Source of the DNA: Scylla paramamosain
Taxonomy: Eukaryota; Arthropoda; Malacostraca; Decapoda; Portunidae
Assembly (NCBI RefSeq): GCF_035594125.1
Contig: NC_087197.1
Span: forward strand, 6,939,852 to 7,003,851
Length of the DNA: 64,000 nt
Direction: 5' to 3'
Below the pieces are notes generated by a model. The model was not told the DNA's origin and made no database searches. It saw only the letters and a program-made list of their open reading frames with translations. Below, in pieces: positions 24,808 to 37,136 of the stretch (the first letter of the stretch is position 1; the number at the start of each line of letters is the position of its first letter). A program made the position numbers and the translations under genes.

Positions 24808-27800
24808 GGATGAAGTTACAGAGTGAAGGATAGAAGCTGTAGGAGGGTTATTTTGAAATCAAAGTTTTGTGCCAGACTCTATCAAAAGCTTTTGATATCT
24901 CTAAGACGTCAAATTTTTCACCAACACTCTAAAAGAGGATGACCAATACTCAGTAAGGAAAGCCAGATCACCAGTAGAGTGGCCTTGACGGAATCCATAC
25001 TAACAATCAGATAGAAGATTGTGAAGTGATAGACGTTTAAGAATCTTCCTGTTGAGGATAGATTTAAAAAATAGGTAGGCAATAAATTAAAACAATGGTA
25101 CAGTAGTTTGAGGTATTAGAATGGTCACCCTTTTTAGGAACAGGCTGAATGTAGGCAAACTTCCAGCAAGAAGGAAAGGTAGATGTTAATAGACACAGCT
25201 AAAAGAGTTTGACTAGGCAAGGTGCAATCATGGAGGCACAGTTTTAGAGAATAGCAGGAATCCTATCAGGTCCATAAAAGGACAGTGAGGTCATGGAAAA
25301 TATTGTGAAGGATTTTAATAGGTAGCATGAAGTATTTAGACAGTGGAGGAGAGGGAGGAACAAACCTTGAATCACCCAAGGTGGAGTTTTTAGCAAAGGT
25401 TTCTGCAGAGTTCAGCTTTAGAAGTAGATGAGATGGCAGTGGTGACATCAGGTTGAAATAAAAGAGGGAAAAATGAAGAAGCAAAGTTATTGGAGATGTT
25501 TATGGATAAGTGCCAGAAGTCAAGAGGGGAGTTAGATCTTGAAAGATTTTGACACTTTCTATTAATGAAGGAGTTTTTGGCTAGTTGGAGAACAGACTTG
25601 ACATGATTCTGGGCAGAAATATAAGGTGCATAAGATTCAGGTGATGAAAGTCTCAAGTACCTTTTATGGGCAACCTCTGTCATATAAAGCACAAGAACAG
25701 TCTGTGTTAAACCACAGTTTAAAAAGTTTAGGTCGAGAAAAAGAGTGAAGAATGTACATTTCCATGCCAGACACTATCACCTCTCTTATGCATTCCGCAC
25801 ACACAGATGGGTCTCTGACATGAAAGTAGTGGTCATTCCAAGGAAAATTAGCAAAATAACTCCTCAGGTTCCCCCAACTAATAGAGGCAAAATGCCAGAG
25901 GCACCTATTCCTGACTGTCTTGGAGATATGCACAACATTCTTGAGCTTTTCCTAACCTCTAATCCTTCTGCTTATGATGTTACCCTCTCTTCTCCGTTGG
26001 GCTCCTCCAATCACAATCTCATATCTGTATCTTGTCCTATCACTCCAATCCCTCCTCAGGATCTCCCTAAGCAGAGGTGCTTCTGGCATTTTGCCTCTGC
26101 TAGTTGGAGTGACCTGAGGAGGTATTTTGCTGATTTTCCTTGGAATGATTACTGCTTCCATGTCAGAGACCCATCTTTGTGTGCTGAGTGCATAACAGAA
26201 GTGATAGTGTCTGGCATGGAGGCATACATTCCTCACTCTTTTTCTCATCCTAAACCTTCTAAACCCTGGTTTAACACAGCCTGTTCTCGTGATATACATG
26301 ATAGGTGGCCCACAAAAGGTACTTGACCCTTCCATCACCAGAATCTCATGCATTTTATATTTCTACCCAGAACCCTGCCAAGTCTGTTTTCCAACTAGCC
26401 AAAAACTCCTTCATTAATGGAAAGTGTCAAAATCTTTTAAGATCTAATGCCCCTCGTGACTTCTGGCATCTATCCAAAAACATCTCCAATAACTTTGCTT
26501 CTTCTTTCCCTCCTTTTTTTTCAACCAGATGGCACCACTGCTATCACATCTATCTCTAAAGCTGAACTCTTCACTCAGACCTTTACTAAAAAACTCTGCC
26601 TTGGAAAATTCAGGGCTTGTTCCTCCCTCTCCTCCACCCTCTGACTACTTCATGCTACTTGTTAAAATTCTTTGCAATGATGTTTTCCATGCCTTTCCTG
26701 GCCTTAACCCTTGGAAGGCTTATGGACATGATGGAGTCCCTCCTACTGTTCTCTGAAAGTGTGCCTCCATGGTTGCACCTTGCCTAGTCAAACTCTTTCA
26801 CCTTTGTCTGTTAACATCTACCTTTCCTTCTTCTTGGAAGTTTGCCTACATTCAGCCTGTTCCTAAAAAGGAGACCATTCTAATCCCTCAAACTACTGTC
26901 CTATTGCTTTAATTTCCTGCTTATCTAAAGTTTTTTAATCTATCCTCAACAAGAAGATTATGAAACATCTAACACTTCACAACCTTCTTTCTGACTGCCA
27001 GTATGGGTTCCGTCAAGGACACTCTACTTGTGATCTGGCTTTCCTTACTGAGTCTTGGTCATCCTCTTTTAGAGATTTTGGTGAAACTTTTGCTGTTGCC
27101 TGACATATCAAAAGCTTTTGATAGAGTCTGACATAAAGCTTTGATTTCCAAACTACCCTCCTACGGCTTCTATACTTCTCTCTGTAACTTCATCTCAAGT
27201 TTCCTTTCTGACCGTCCTATTGCTGCTGTGGTAGATAGTCACTGTTCTCCTAAATCTATTAACAATGGTGTTCCTCAGGATTCTGTCCTCTTGCCCACTC
27301 TCTTCCTATTATTCATCAATGATCTTTTAAACCAAACTTCTTGCCCTATCCATTCCTACGATGATGATACCACCCTGCACTTTTCCACATCTTTTCACAG
27401 ACATCCAACCCTTTAGTTCACACAGGGAAGCCACAGAATGCCTGACTTCTAATCTCTCTAAGCAAACTTAGTATTGTTCAATGCCTCAAAAACTCAATTC
27501 CTTTATCTATCATCTCGACACAACCTTCCAAACAACTATCCTGTCTTCTTCAGTGACTCTCAACTGGCCCCTCTTCTACACTAAACATCCTCAGTCTGTC
27601 CTTTTCTTATAATTTAAACTGGAAATTTCACATCTCGTCTCTAGCTAAAAACAGCTTCTATGAAGTTAGGCATTCTGAGATGTCTCCACCTGTTTTTCTT
27701 ACCCCCCAGCTGCTAACTCTATACAAGGGCCTTATCTGTCCATGTATGGAGTATGCTTCACATGTCTGGGGGGATTCCACTTGTATCACTCTTTTAGACA

Positions 27801-29340
27801 GGGTGGAATCAAAAGCTTTTCATCTCATCAGCTCCTCTCCTCTAACTGACTGTCTTCAACCTCTTTCTCATCGCCAGAATGTTGCATGTCTTGCTACCTT
27901 CTACTGCTATTTTCATGCTAACTGCTCTTCTGATCTTGCTAACTGCATGCCTCTCCTCCTCCCACAGCCTCGCTGCACAAAACTTTGTTCTTTCTCTCAC
28001 CCCTATTCTGACCACCTCTCTAATGCAAGAGTTAACCAGTATTCCCAGTCATTCATCCCCTTCTCTGGTAAACTCTGGAACTCCCTTCCTGCTTCTGTAT
28101 TTCCACCTTCCTGTGACTTGAACTCCTTCAAGAGGGAGGTTTCAAGACACTTATTCTTCAATTTTTGACCACCACCTCAGACCCTATTCAGGACCGGTAT
28201 CTCAGTGGGCTTTTTTTTTTTTTGTTAGATTTTTGTTTCTCTTGTGTCCCTCCTACATATAAAAAAAAAAAAGAAAAGAATGCTTTAGGGGATCCAGAGG
28301 AGGGATTGGAGTGATAGGACAAGATACAGATATGAGCAGAATTAGAGGTTAGGAAAAGGTCAAGAATGTCGGGTGCATCTCGGGTAACAGCACAAGGAGA
28401 AGGATTAGAGGTTAGGAAAAGGTCAAGAATGTTGTGGATATCTCCAAAACGGTCAGGAATATGAATAGGTTGTTGCACTGGTTTCTCTAGTTGTAGAGGA
28501 TAGCAAAGTTAAAGACTAGTTCACCAGGATGGTCAGTGAAGTTAGAGAAAAGCCAAAGCTGGTGATGAACATTGAAGTTTTGAAGAATGGAGATCTCTGC
28601 AAAAGGGAAAAGAGTAAGCATGTGCTCTAATTTGGAAGTTAAGTAGTCAAAGAATTCCTTATAGTCAGAGGAGTTAGGTGAGAGGTACACAGTACAGATA
28701 AATTTAGCTTAAGAGTGACTGTAGTAGATGATCGAAAACCCGGAAGATTCAAGAGCATGGGCATGAGAGCAGGTTAAGTCATTGTTCATGTAGATGCAAC
28801 ATCCAGCTTTGGATTGAAAATGAGGATAGAGAAAGTAGGAAGGAACATATAAGGGGCTGCTGTCAGTTGCTTCAAACACCTGTGTTTCACTGAGGAAAAG
28901 ATGAGGTTTAGTAGAGGAGAGGTGGTGTTCTACAGATTGAAAATTAGATCTAAGACTGCGAATGTTGCTGAAGTTAATGAAGAAAAAGTTGAGGGGGATG
29001 CTAAGACACTTAGGGTTGATACCAGAAGAGTAGTCAGACTGGGGACATTTGTGGCCCCCTCTCCAGATGGGGACTTAGTGGCTGGTGTAGGAGTCACCAT
29101 ATTGATTTTGAATTTTGAGTGAAGGATGTGTGTGTAATTAGGTGGATGTAGTTTTGTGTGAAGGAAGATAGTTGTCTTTAGAGGGTAGGCTTTGACTGGT
29201 CCCCTGTGTAATGAGACAAAGGGAAGCATTCAGTGAGGTCACAGGTGGGTTCAATGAAAAGTTCTCAGCACCCCCTGATTAAGTGCTTTAGACCTCACTG
29301 GGAGTAATTATCATTTGGCAGGTGTCTACTGCCTCCTCCT
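24808..29340 (-). mobile_element. Family-B LINE (minus), split by a plus-strand family-B copy
   Basis: The 5' end is at 29340, identical in position to other 5'-complete family-B copies (the terminal sequence reads AGGAGGAGGCAGTAGACACC on the minus strand). The ORF runs from about 29100 through an endonuclease (28275-29100), is interrupted by the plus-strand copy at 25907-28275, and resumes at 25906 with [18 protein letters not shown]. It goes on into the reverse transcriptase and stops near 24808, before the active site. A small duplication of the ILDLFLTSN phrase occurs at 28340-28430. Many stops are present. Confidence 0.8.
25907..28275 (+). mobile_element. Family-B LINE (plus), 5'-truncated, nested in the minus copy
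   Basis: It starts abruptly in the endonuclease ([19 protein letters not shown]) and continues through SSNHNLIS (damaged SDH), the reverse transcriptase ([20 protein letters not shown]; box reads YDDD instead of YADD) and the C-terminal domain ending REVSRHLFFNF at 28168. The 3' UTR phrase and poly(A) end at about 28272. Several indels break the frame at 26330, 26760, 27100 and 27480. Confidence 0.8.
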
Positions 29341-30466
29341 GTGTGGTTATTTGTTAATTTATACTCCTTATCCACTTCCTGAAGTTCTCTACTGTTATCC
29401 CCACACTTCATCAGTTGTTTGAGTCTTGCTTAAAGATGTTTTTTTCTTTTGATTTTCAACCACAGTTTTTGGTTCATCAGTAATTCCTTGTTAGTTTGTT
29501 TCCTTGATGCCCAGACCTCCTTTACTGGTACACACTCTTTTATTGCTTCATCCACTCTAATTCTAAACTTTGATCACATTTTCTCTATGTCTCCCTCACC
29601 TAAGTACTCCCAATTTATGTCCAGTCTGTGTCTCATAAGGTCATAGTCTGCTCTCTCATATATGTATGTTTTGGTATAACAAGTCCTGCCTTGAACTTCA
29701 GCCTCATAGGTGAAAGTAATGCAGGCATGATCACTTCACCGAAAAGGACTTCCGTAATGCAGGCATGATCGCTTCACCCAGTAGGACTTTCGTAATGCCG
29801 GCATGATTGCTTCACCCAGTGGGACTTTCTATTCTAATTTCTCCAACTGCTTCTTCCTCACTGGTAAATACTAGGTCTACAACACTTCCTTTTGGCCCCT
29901 CTCTATACCTTGTGATGTCCTTAATGTGTTGTGTCAAGGTGCCTTCTCTCTCTCTGTCTCAATAAACTTGTACTCTATACTGTTTCATCCTCCTGTTGTG
30001 GTGTTGTTTGTCCAGTTAATAAATGGTACATTAAATCCCCTAAAATGATCTTGTATGCTGTTTGCTTATTGTTTATTTCTTTCGTTAATTTCAGTAGTTT
30101 TTCATTCTCACTGGTTCAACACTTGGACTTTATATATGGTTGTAATTAATATGGTTTCAGTCATTCCTTTTACCTCTGTCCACAGATACTTGCAGTATTT
30201 TTGTTCCACAGTTATATTGTTAAAGTTTACATCTTTACATACATAAATTAGCAGGCCTCTACCTTCTTTTGTATTAGTAATATTTTTTTTCAATTATTTT
30301 ATATCCATCAATACTATATTCCAATGATAATACATTGGATCTGAAATTCTTAGGTTTAACTTCTTGCAGTGTTATGATACAAGGCTTATCTTCATTATCC
30401 TGTACTCTTGTTTTCATTTCCCTTAGTTTATCTAGAGTGGGCACATCCACATTGCAGAATACAACT
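29341..30466 (-). pseudogene. Family-D LINE ORF2, endonuclease part (downstream of piggyBac insertion)
   Basis: On the minus strand the segment after the piggyBac reads KVVFCNVDVPTLDKL, ITLQEVKPKNF (catalytic Glu region), GRGLLIYVCKDVNFNNITVE, KGMTETILITTIY, a decayed GDFN region and SDHACITFTYEAE. It continues into the start of the linker and is cut by the family-B LINE at 29340. Its EVKPKNF and YVCKD wording distinguishes it from family A. A 38-bp triplicate lies across the SDH region. Confidence 0.72.
29716..29829. repeat. 38-bp tandem repeat, three copies, in family-D endonuclease
   Basis: The phrase GTAATGC(A/C)GGCATGAT recurs at 29716, 29754 and 29792, a period of exactly 38 bases, with about 85-90 percent identity. 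38 is not a multiple of three, so each unit shifts the frame. The repeat sits on the codons of the SDH catalytic motif. Confidence 0.9.
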
Positions 30467-30470
30467 TTAA

Positions 30471-30482
30471 CACGTTACCCAC
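30471..30482 (+). repeat. piggyBac left terminal inverted repeat
   Basis: CACGTTACCCAC follows TTAA. It is paired with 38882-38893. Confidence 0.9.
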
Positions 30483-31129
30483 TTCTTGTTCTACGGGTGT
30501 ACCACTAACTACATTTCTCTATGGCGACTTGGTACATCAATGGTGCAATGATGAGTAAACAGGAGTATATATTTAAACTCATTTTCTCCTTCGCAATTAC
30601 TGATCGGACATTTTCTTGACTTTCAAACATTACCAAGGAACATGAATAAGCGGAAAATGAAACACAGGAATATGTATTCAAATTTATTTTCGAGCAATAT
30701 GTTGAGACTCCAGAACATAATATTATTTTTTTCATATGAAAAATAAGACATGGTAAAATAAACAGGCAAACAAACAATCTTCAATGCAGAATGGAGTTGT
30801 GTAACTGAAAACCATCTATACTGATAAAATAAATAATTAAATAAAGCAGAAACTTAATATAATTAGATTTCTAAGAACTTGTATTTATGCTTGAAGACAA
30901 TTAGTATGATTACTCTAACTCCTTTGATCAATGCCACACATTGTTTTATAGCATGGAAGCCTTCGGTATTTTTAATACTAAAATTAACATCTTAGTGAAA
31001 GAAACTTTTTTTTTTTATAATGATCCTGAAATAGATACAGCTTCACAAAACAATAATCTTGAGTACAGTAACATGCTATATAACAATGTTTTCCTTATGA
31101 TGAAAAGAAAGTATTGCTTGCATGTATTT

Positions 31130-32822
31130 TATGCACTGTGCTTCTCAGCAAAGCATATGATACAGAGGTGTGTCTTATCTTCACACTCAAAACAGAATGT
31201 GTTTACTCTTCCAGCTTTATTTCTAGCTACCTTGAATCCTTCAGAAAGTGAGATTTTTTGTAGCAGCCACAACACAACATCTTTTTCTTGTATATCTCTT
31301 AGGTCCATCTTTCTCAGTCAGTATATGAGGGCTCCTTTTTCCTGATATGACTCCAGAACTTTTCCCAGGTCTAATGTTCTCAGGTTCATTTCCAGTGAGC
31401 AAATACACTAAAGCCTCTTGAAATTGCAGCTGATTCATCTTAGCCATAGGGAAGTACTGGCAATGGAGAACCCATGTATTTACAACTAAGAGTCCAGCAG
31501 TCAGTTCAAAGGCCAACTTTCTGTACCATTTTTTTGCTCTTTCTCAGTGGACTGTAATAGGATGTGTATTGGTCAGAGACATCCACACCTTGTTTGCCCT
31601 GTTGTATGCCATTACACTTTCTGGTTTTGAAAACTTCTTCTTTGTGTCTTTTTATCATGCCACTGGGAACTAATTGATCACTGTGTTCAGGCAGAGTTGA
31701 AATAGTCAGTACATTTCTTTTATCCCTCCATTTGAAAACTCATGCCCTTGCTGTTCTCCTGTCCTTTCATTTCATTCTTTCTGAGTTTACTTTGAGTAAC
31801 TTCCTTGGGAAGGTATTTTCTTGTGCCCTTTAGATAAGTTTTTTTTATCCGATAGGTACTCTGCTAATGTCACTGAACAATAGTAGTTATCAGCATAAAG
31901 GGTGGCACCCTGGTCAAATAGCTCTTCACAAAGTTCTACTGTTAGGCTTTCTGTGGAGTTTAGTCCCTGACTCTTTTTTTGACTTCTGGCATGAATCTTG
32001 AAATTCCATGTATAGCCACTTGGAATACATACCTTGTACAACTTGAAGCCATATTTATGTGCTTTCCCAGGAAGATACTGCCTTACATTAATTCTGCCCC
32101 TAAGGGGAACCATACTCTCATCAATTACAAAAATGGGCCTGGTTTATGAACAGCCTGACAGCAGTCCATAATGGCAGTGATCAAGGGTCACATCTTGAAT
32201 AATGGATTAGCTGGATCATCAACTTCAGTATTATCCCTGAAATGTATACACCTAAGAAGGATTTCAAGTCTCTCTTGTCATCACACTGCTGACATAAGAA
32301 TCAGAATACAGCTTGTTCTTACTCCAATAGGAAGAAATTTCTGGCATTGCAACAATTCCCATGCATACAATTATACCTATGAACTTATTTATTTCTTCCC
32401 TAGTTGTGGGTTTTCATTAAATGAGACGTGACCTCCTTGTCAGTGGTGCTATTTATTTTTTGTTGAGCATATACATTTGGCTGATTAACTGTTGTGTCCA
32501 AAAGAGCATCACTTATGAATTATTTACACATATCAATAATGGTTTGCCTGTGACTGAGTTTACTTGAGGCAAAATAACCAGCTCTTTTTTACTACTAAAG
32601 GTATAGGAATGCTGTTTGGAAGAAACAGGCCCCCATCCCTGTATGGCTGGTACAGAATCATCATCTGTCTTCCCCTCTACTTCATCTGATCCATCATCAT
32701 CTTCTGTCTCTCCTCCTGCTTCACTTTCTTCACTGTTACTTGAGTCGCTCAAATTGGAGGGAATGAAATCTTCATCAGAGCTTTCTTGCTCAAAACGACT
32801 GCTGTAGAATGACGAAGGATCC
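31130..32822 (-). pseudogene. piggyBac transposase, broken
   Basis: The likely start is at 32822 (MDPSSFYSSRFEQESSDEDF), followed by an acidic Ser/Asp/Glu-rich head. The central DDE_Tnp_1_7 domain shows VIDESMVPLRGR (first catalytic Asp, ~32100), RQYLPGKAHKYGFKLYKVC, then LYADNYYCSVTLAEYL (second Asp, ~31880), and QGVDVSDQYTSYYSPL (~31590). The C-terminus has a Cys-rich zinc-binding tail (FCFECEDKTHLCIICFAEKH) at about 31150-31200. Stops and shifts near 32110, 31790, 31660 and 31510 disable it. In intact relatives this protein cuts and pastes at TTAA. Confidence 0.88.
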
Positions 32823-32974
32823 ATTTCCTGCATACCAAAAACACCTAAAGATGTTAACAAATCATTGCATAGTATTTCCATATCAATTATTATCAATTAT
32901 ATTTAAATCTGATAAAAAACTGTGATATTAACTTATTACAATTTTTTTTTTACTTGAAAATCATTGGTACATGA

Positions 32975-33073
32975 GTGGCCCAAGACACAACAGATGAATA
33001 AAATATTTGAGTATGGTGAATTGGGCCACTGGTGGTACACTGAGTAAGTGCTACACTGGTGGCCCAACACACA
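32975..33073. promoter_or_regulatory. Clustered inverted motif in piggyBac 5' region
   Basis: A TTGGGCCAC(T/C)(A/G)G(T)-type word occurs at 32975-32988 (reverse), 33021-33035 (forward) and 33054-33070 (reverse: CACTGGTGGCCCAACAC). Beyond the nested LINE it recurs at 38721-38737 (forward: GTGTTGGGCCACCAGTG). The last two are perfect reverse complements of each other over 17 bases. They could be subterminal transposase-binding sites or a palindrome in the ancestral element. Confidence 0.55.
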
Positions 33074-34354
33074 GTGGACAGTGGCATACACTAATGTGGA
33101 TGGTTTGGTTTCGGTGATGGATGAAGTGAATGAATTTATAAAAGCAAATGAACCAGACATCATGGCAATGGTAGAAACTAAACTAAGAGATTCAGAGACA
33201 CCAAATTTAGGAGGGGGAAAGTACAATATGTGGATAAGAAACAGATGTGGAAAAGGAGGAGGTGGAGTGATGATGCTTGTTAAAAAGGGTATCAGGGTGA
33301 AGAGTGTGGAAAAGGCAGAAGGCTAGGTGGAAGGCCTAAACTTACAACTAATAAATGGAAGAAGAGGATTATGATATGTCACAGTGGTGTATGTCCCACC
33401 AAAAACAAAGACCTGGAATAGACAAGAGCATGAACAGTTGCTGAGTGAGACAAAAGAATGGCTTGTAAAGAAAATTAAAGAAAACAACAAAATTGTTATA
33501 ATGGGAGATTTTAATTGTAAAGAGATAAATTGGGAGGAGTGGAACACAAGAGGAGAAGACTCATGGAGAGATAAGGTTCTGAAACTGGCAATGAACAATA
33601 TTATGACTGGGTTGAGGAAAACACTAGCTACAGAGGAGGAGAGGAGCCATCAAGACTTGATTTAGTATTATCAAAAGAAACAGATATTATAGAAGACATG
33701 AATTATAGTTGTCCACAAGGAAAAAGCGACCATGTCATGATAAGGTTTTGTATTAAAGAAAAAAGAGAAGGAAATAGATGTGAAGATTATAAAAAGTGAA
33801 AGATTTAATTATGGTAAGTCAAATTTTGAACAAATGAGGAGATACTTTGGTGAAGCGGACTGGAGTACACTTATCACAGCAAGTAATGTGGAAAAGAAAT
33901 GGGAAGCTTTCATTAATATTTATGAAGAGGGAGTGAAAAGATATGTACCAAAAGTAGAGACAAAGAGAAGATATAACAATGACTGGTATAATAGAAGATG
34001 TGAAATAGCTAGAGAGGAGAGGGAAACGGCATGGAATAGATGGCGGAGGAAAAATACGCAGGAGCTATGGGAAAACTACACAACTACAAGAAATGAATAT
34101 GTAAGGGTTATTAGAGAAAAAAAGGAAAAATTATGAGAAAGATGTTATGGACAAATGCAGAGAGGAACCAAAATTATTCTTCAGATATGTGACAGCAAAA
34201 TGAAAAATAGAGAAAGAATAAGCAGATTGAAGGTGAATGGCCAAATGTGTGAGGATCCAGCTCAATTGGCAGAGATAATGAACACGAGTTTTCAATCAGT
34301 ATTCACAAAAGAGAAAACATTTGTGTGGCAGAGTGAGATGAGTGAGGAAATGGG

Positions 34355-37120
34355 TTTTTTTTTTTTCTTTTTTATGTAGGAAGGACACTGCCCAAGGACA
34401 ACAAAAATCCAATAAAAAAATATGCCCACTAAAATGCCAGTCCCATAAAAGGGTCAAAGCAGTGGTCAAAAATTGATGAATAAGTGTCTTGAGACCTCCC
34501 TCTTGAAGGAATTCAAGTCATAGGAAGGTGGAAATACAGAAGCAGGCAGGGAGTTCCAGAGTTTACCAGAGAAAGGGATGAATGATTGAGAATATTGGTT
34601 AACTCTTGCATTAGAGAGGTGGACAGAATAGGGGTGAGAGAAAGAAGAAAGTCTTGTGTAGCGAGGCTGCGGAAGGAGGGGAGGCATGCAGTTAGCAAGA
34701 TCAGAAGAGCAGTTAGCATGAAAATAGCGGTAGAAGACAGCTAGATATGCAACATTGCGGCGGTGAGAGAGAGGCTGAAGACAGTCAGTTAGAGGAGATG
34801 AGTTAATGAGACGAAAAGCTTTTAATTCCACCATGTCTAGAAGAGCAGTATGAGTGGAACCCCCCCAGACATGTAAAGCATACTCCATACATGGACGGAT
34901 AAGGCCCTTGTACAGAGTTAGCAGCTGGCAGAGACGTCTCAGAAAAACTGGCAGAGACGTCTCAGAACGCCTAACTTCATAGAAGCTGTTTTAGCTAGAG
35001 ATGAGATGTGAAATTTCCAGTTCAGATTATAAGTAAAGGACAGACTGAGGATGTTCAGTGTAGAAGAGAGGGACAGTTGAGTGCCATTGAAGAAGAGGGG
35101 ATAGTTGTCTGGAAGGTTGTGTCAAGCTGATAGATGGAGGAATTGAGTTTTTGAGGCATTGAACAATACCAAGTTTGCTCTGCCCCAATCAGAAATTTTA
35201 GAAAGATCATAAGTCAAGCGTTCTGTGGCTTCCCTGCATGAAATGATTACATCCTGAAGGGTTGGAAGTCTATGAAAAGACGTGGAAAAGTGCAGGGTGG
35301 TATCATCAGCGTAGGAGTGGATAGGACAAGAAGTTTGGTTTAGAAGATCATTAATGAATAATAAGAAGAGAGTGGGTGACAAGACAGAACCCTGAGGAAC
35401 ACCACTGTTAATAGATTTAGGAGAAGAACAGTGACCGTCTACCACAGCAGCAATAGAACGGTCAGAAAGGAAACTTGAGATGAAGTTACAGAGAGAAGGA
35501 TAGAAACCGTAGGAGGGTAGTTTGGAAATCAAAGCTTTGTGCCAGACTCTATCAAAGGCTTTTGATATGTCCAAGGCAACAGCAAAAGTTTCACCAAAAT
35601 CTCTAAAAGAGGATGACCAAGACTCAGTAAAGAAAGCCAGAAAATCACCAGTAGAGCGGCCTTGACGGAACCCATATGGGCGATAAGATAGAAGGTTGTG
35701 AAGTGATAGATGTTTACGAATCTTCCTGTTGAGGATAGATTCAAAAACTTTAGATAGGCAGGAAATTAAAGCAATAGGACGGTAGTTTGAGGGATTAGAA
35801 CGGTCACCCTTTTTAGGAACAGGTTGAATGTAGGCAAACTTCCAGCAAGAATGAAAGGCAGATGTTGACAGACAGAGCTGAAAGAGTTTGACTAGGCAAG
35901 GTGCAAGCATGGAGGCACAGTTTCGGAGAACAATAGGAGGGACCCCATCAGGTCCATAAGCCTTCTGAGTGTTTAGGCCAGAGAGGGCATGGAAAACATC
36001 ATTGCGAAGAATTTTAATAAGTGGCATGAAGTAGTCAGAGGGTGGAGGAGAGGGAGAAACAAGCCCAGAATCGTCCAAGGTAGAGTTTTTAGCAAAGGTT
36101 TGAGCGAAGAGTTCAGCTTTAGAAATAGATGTGATAGCAGTGGTGCCATCTAGTTGAAATAGAGGAGGGAAAGAAGAAGAAGCAAAGTTACTGGAGATAT
36201 TTTTGGCTAGATGCCAGAAGTCACAAGGGGAGTTAGATCTTGAAAGGTGGTAAGTGGCATGAAGTAGTCAGAGGGTGGAGGAAAGGGAGGAACAAGCCCA
36301 GAATCGTCCAAGGTAGAGTTTTTAACAAAGGTTTGAGCGAAGAGTTCAGCTTTAGAAATAGATGTGATAGCAGTGGTGCCATCTGGTTGAAATAAGGGAG
36401 GGAAAGAAGAAGAAGCAAAGTTGTTAGAGATATTTTTGGCTAGATGCCAGAAATCATGAGGGGAGTTAGATCTTGAAAGGTTTTGACATTTTCTGTTAAT
36501 GAAGGAGTTTTTGGCTAGTTGGAGAACAGACTTGGCATGGTTCCGGGCAGAAATATAAAGTGCATGAGATTCTGGTGATGGAAGGCTTAAGTATCTCTTG
36601 TGGGCCACTTCTCTATTATGTATAGCACGAGAGCAAGCTGTGTTAAACCAAGGTTTAGAAGGTTTAGGATGAGAAAAAGCGTCAGAGGAGTTAGGTGAGA
36701 GGTATACAGCACAGATAAAGTTAGTATGAGAGTGACTCTGTAGTCGTAGCCAGATGGTGGAAAACTCAGAAGATTCAAGAGCATGTGCACGAGAGCAGGT
36801 TAAGTCATTGTGCACATAAACACAGCATCCAGCTTTGGATAAAAAATGAGGATAGAGAAAGTAGGAGGAAACAGAAAAGGGGCTACTGTCAGTTGCCTCA
36901 GACACCTGAGTTTCAGTGAAGAAAAGATGAGTGTTAGAAGAGGAGAGGTGGTGTTCTACAGATTGAAAATTAGATCTTAGACCACGAATGTTGCAGAAGT
37001 TATTGAAGAAAAAGTTGAGAGGGGTGTCAAGACACTTAGGGTCGTTGACAGAAAGGTAGTCCGACCTGAGGACATTTATGGTACCCTCCCCAGATGAGGA
37101 CTCCAAAGCTGGTGTAGGAG
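34355..37120 (-). mobile_element. Family-B LINE nested in family-A copy 4
   Basis: It is inserted with its A tail at 34355 and its 5' end truncated near the start codon at about 37120. A short TGGG occurs at both edges, and excision restores the family-A codons across the site (EEMG then EIQVTEEDV). The ORF lacks about 150 residues of the endonuclease: SPNSSD joins directly to [12 protein letters not shown]. It carries a tandem duplication at 36018-36480, then a reverse transcriptase that is open from 36078 to 35122 ([24 protein letters not shown]). Confidence 0.85.
36018..36480 (-). repeat. ~230-bp tandem duplication inside the nested family-B LINE
   Basis: Positions 36018-36247 and 36251-36480 are nearly identical, offset by 233 bases. 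Both cover the linker ahead of the reverse transcriptase (TAAGTGGCATGAAGTAGTCA at one end, GATCTTGAAAGG at the other). No other family-B copy here has it, so it arose after insertion. Confidence 0.9.
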
Positions 37121-37136
37121 TCTGGGGGAAATCCAA

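Noticed and set aside
29716..29829. CRISPR-like array
   Set aside because: Units are directly tandem without spacers, and the context is a eukaryotic LINE. The same goes for 53796-53891.
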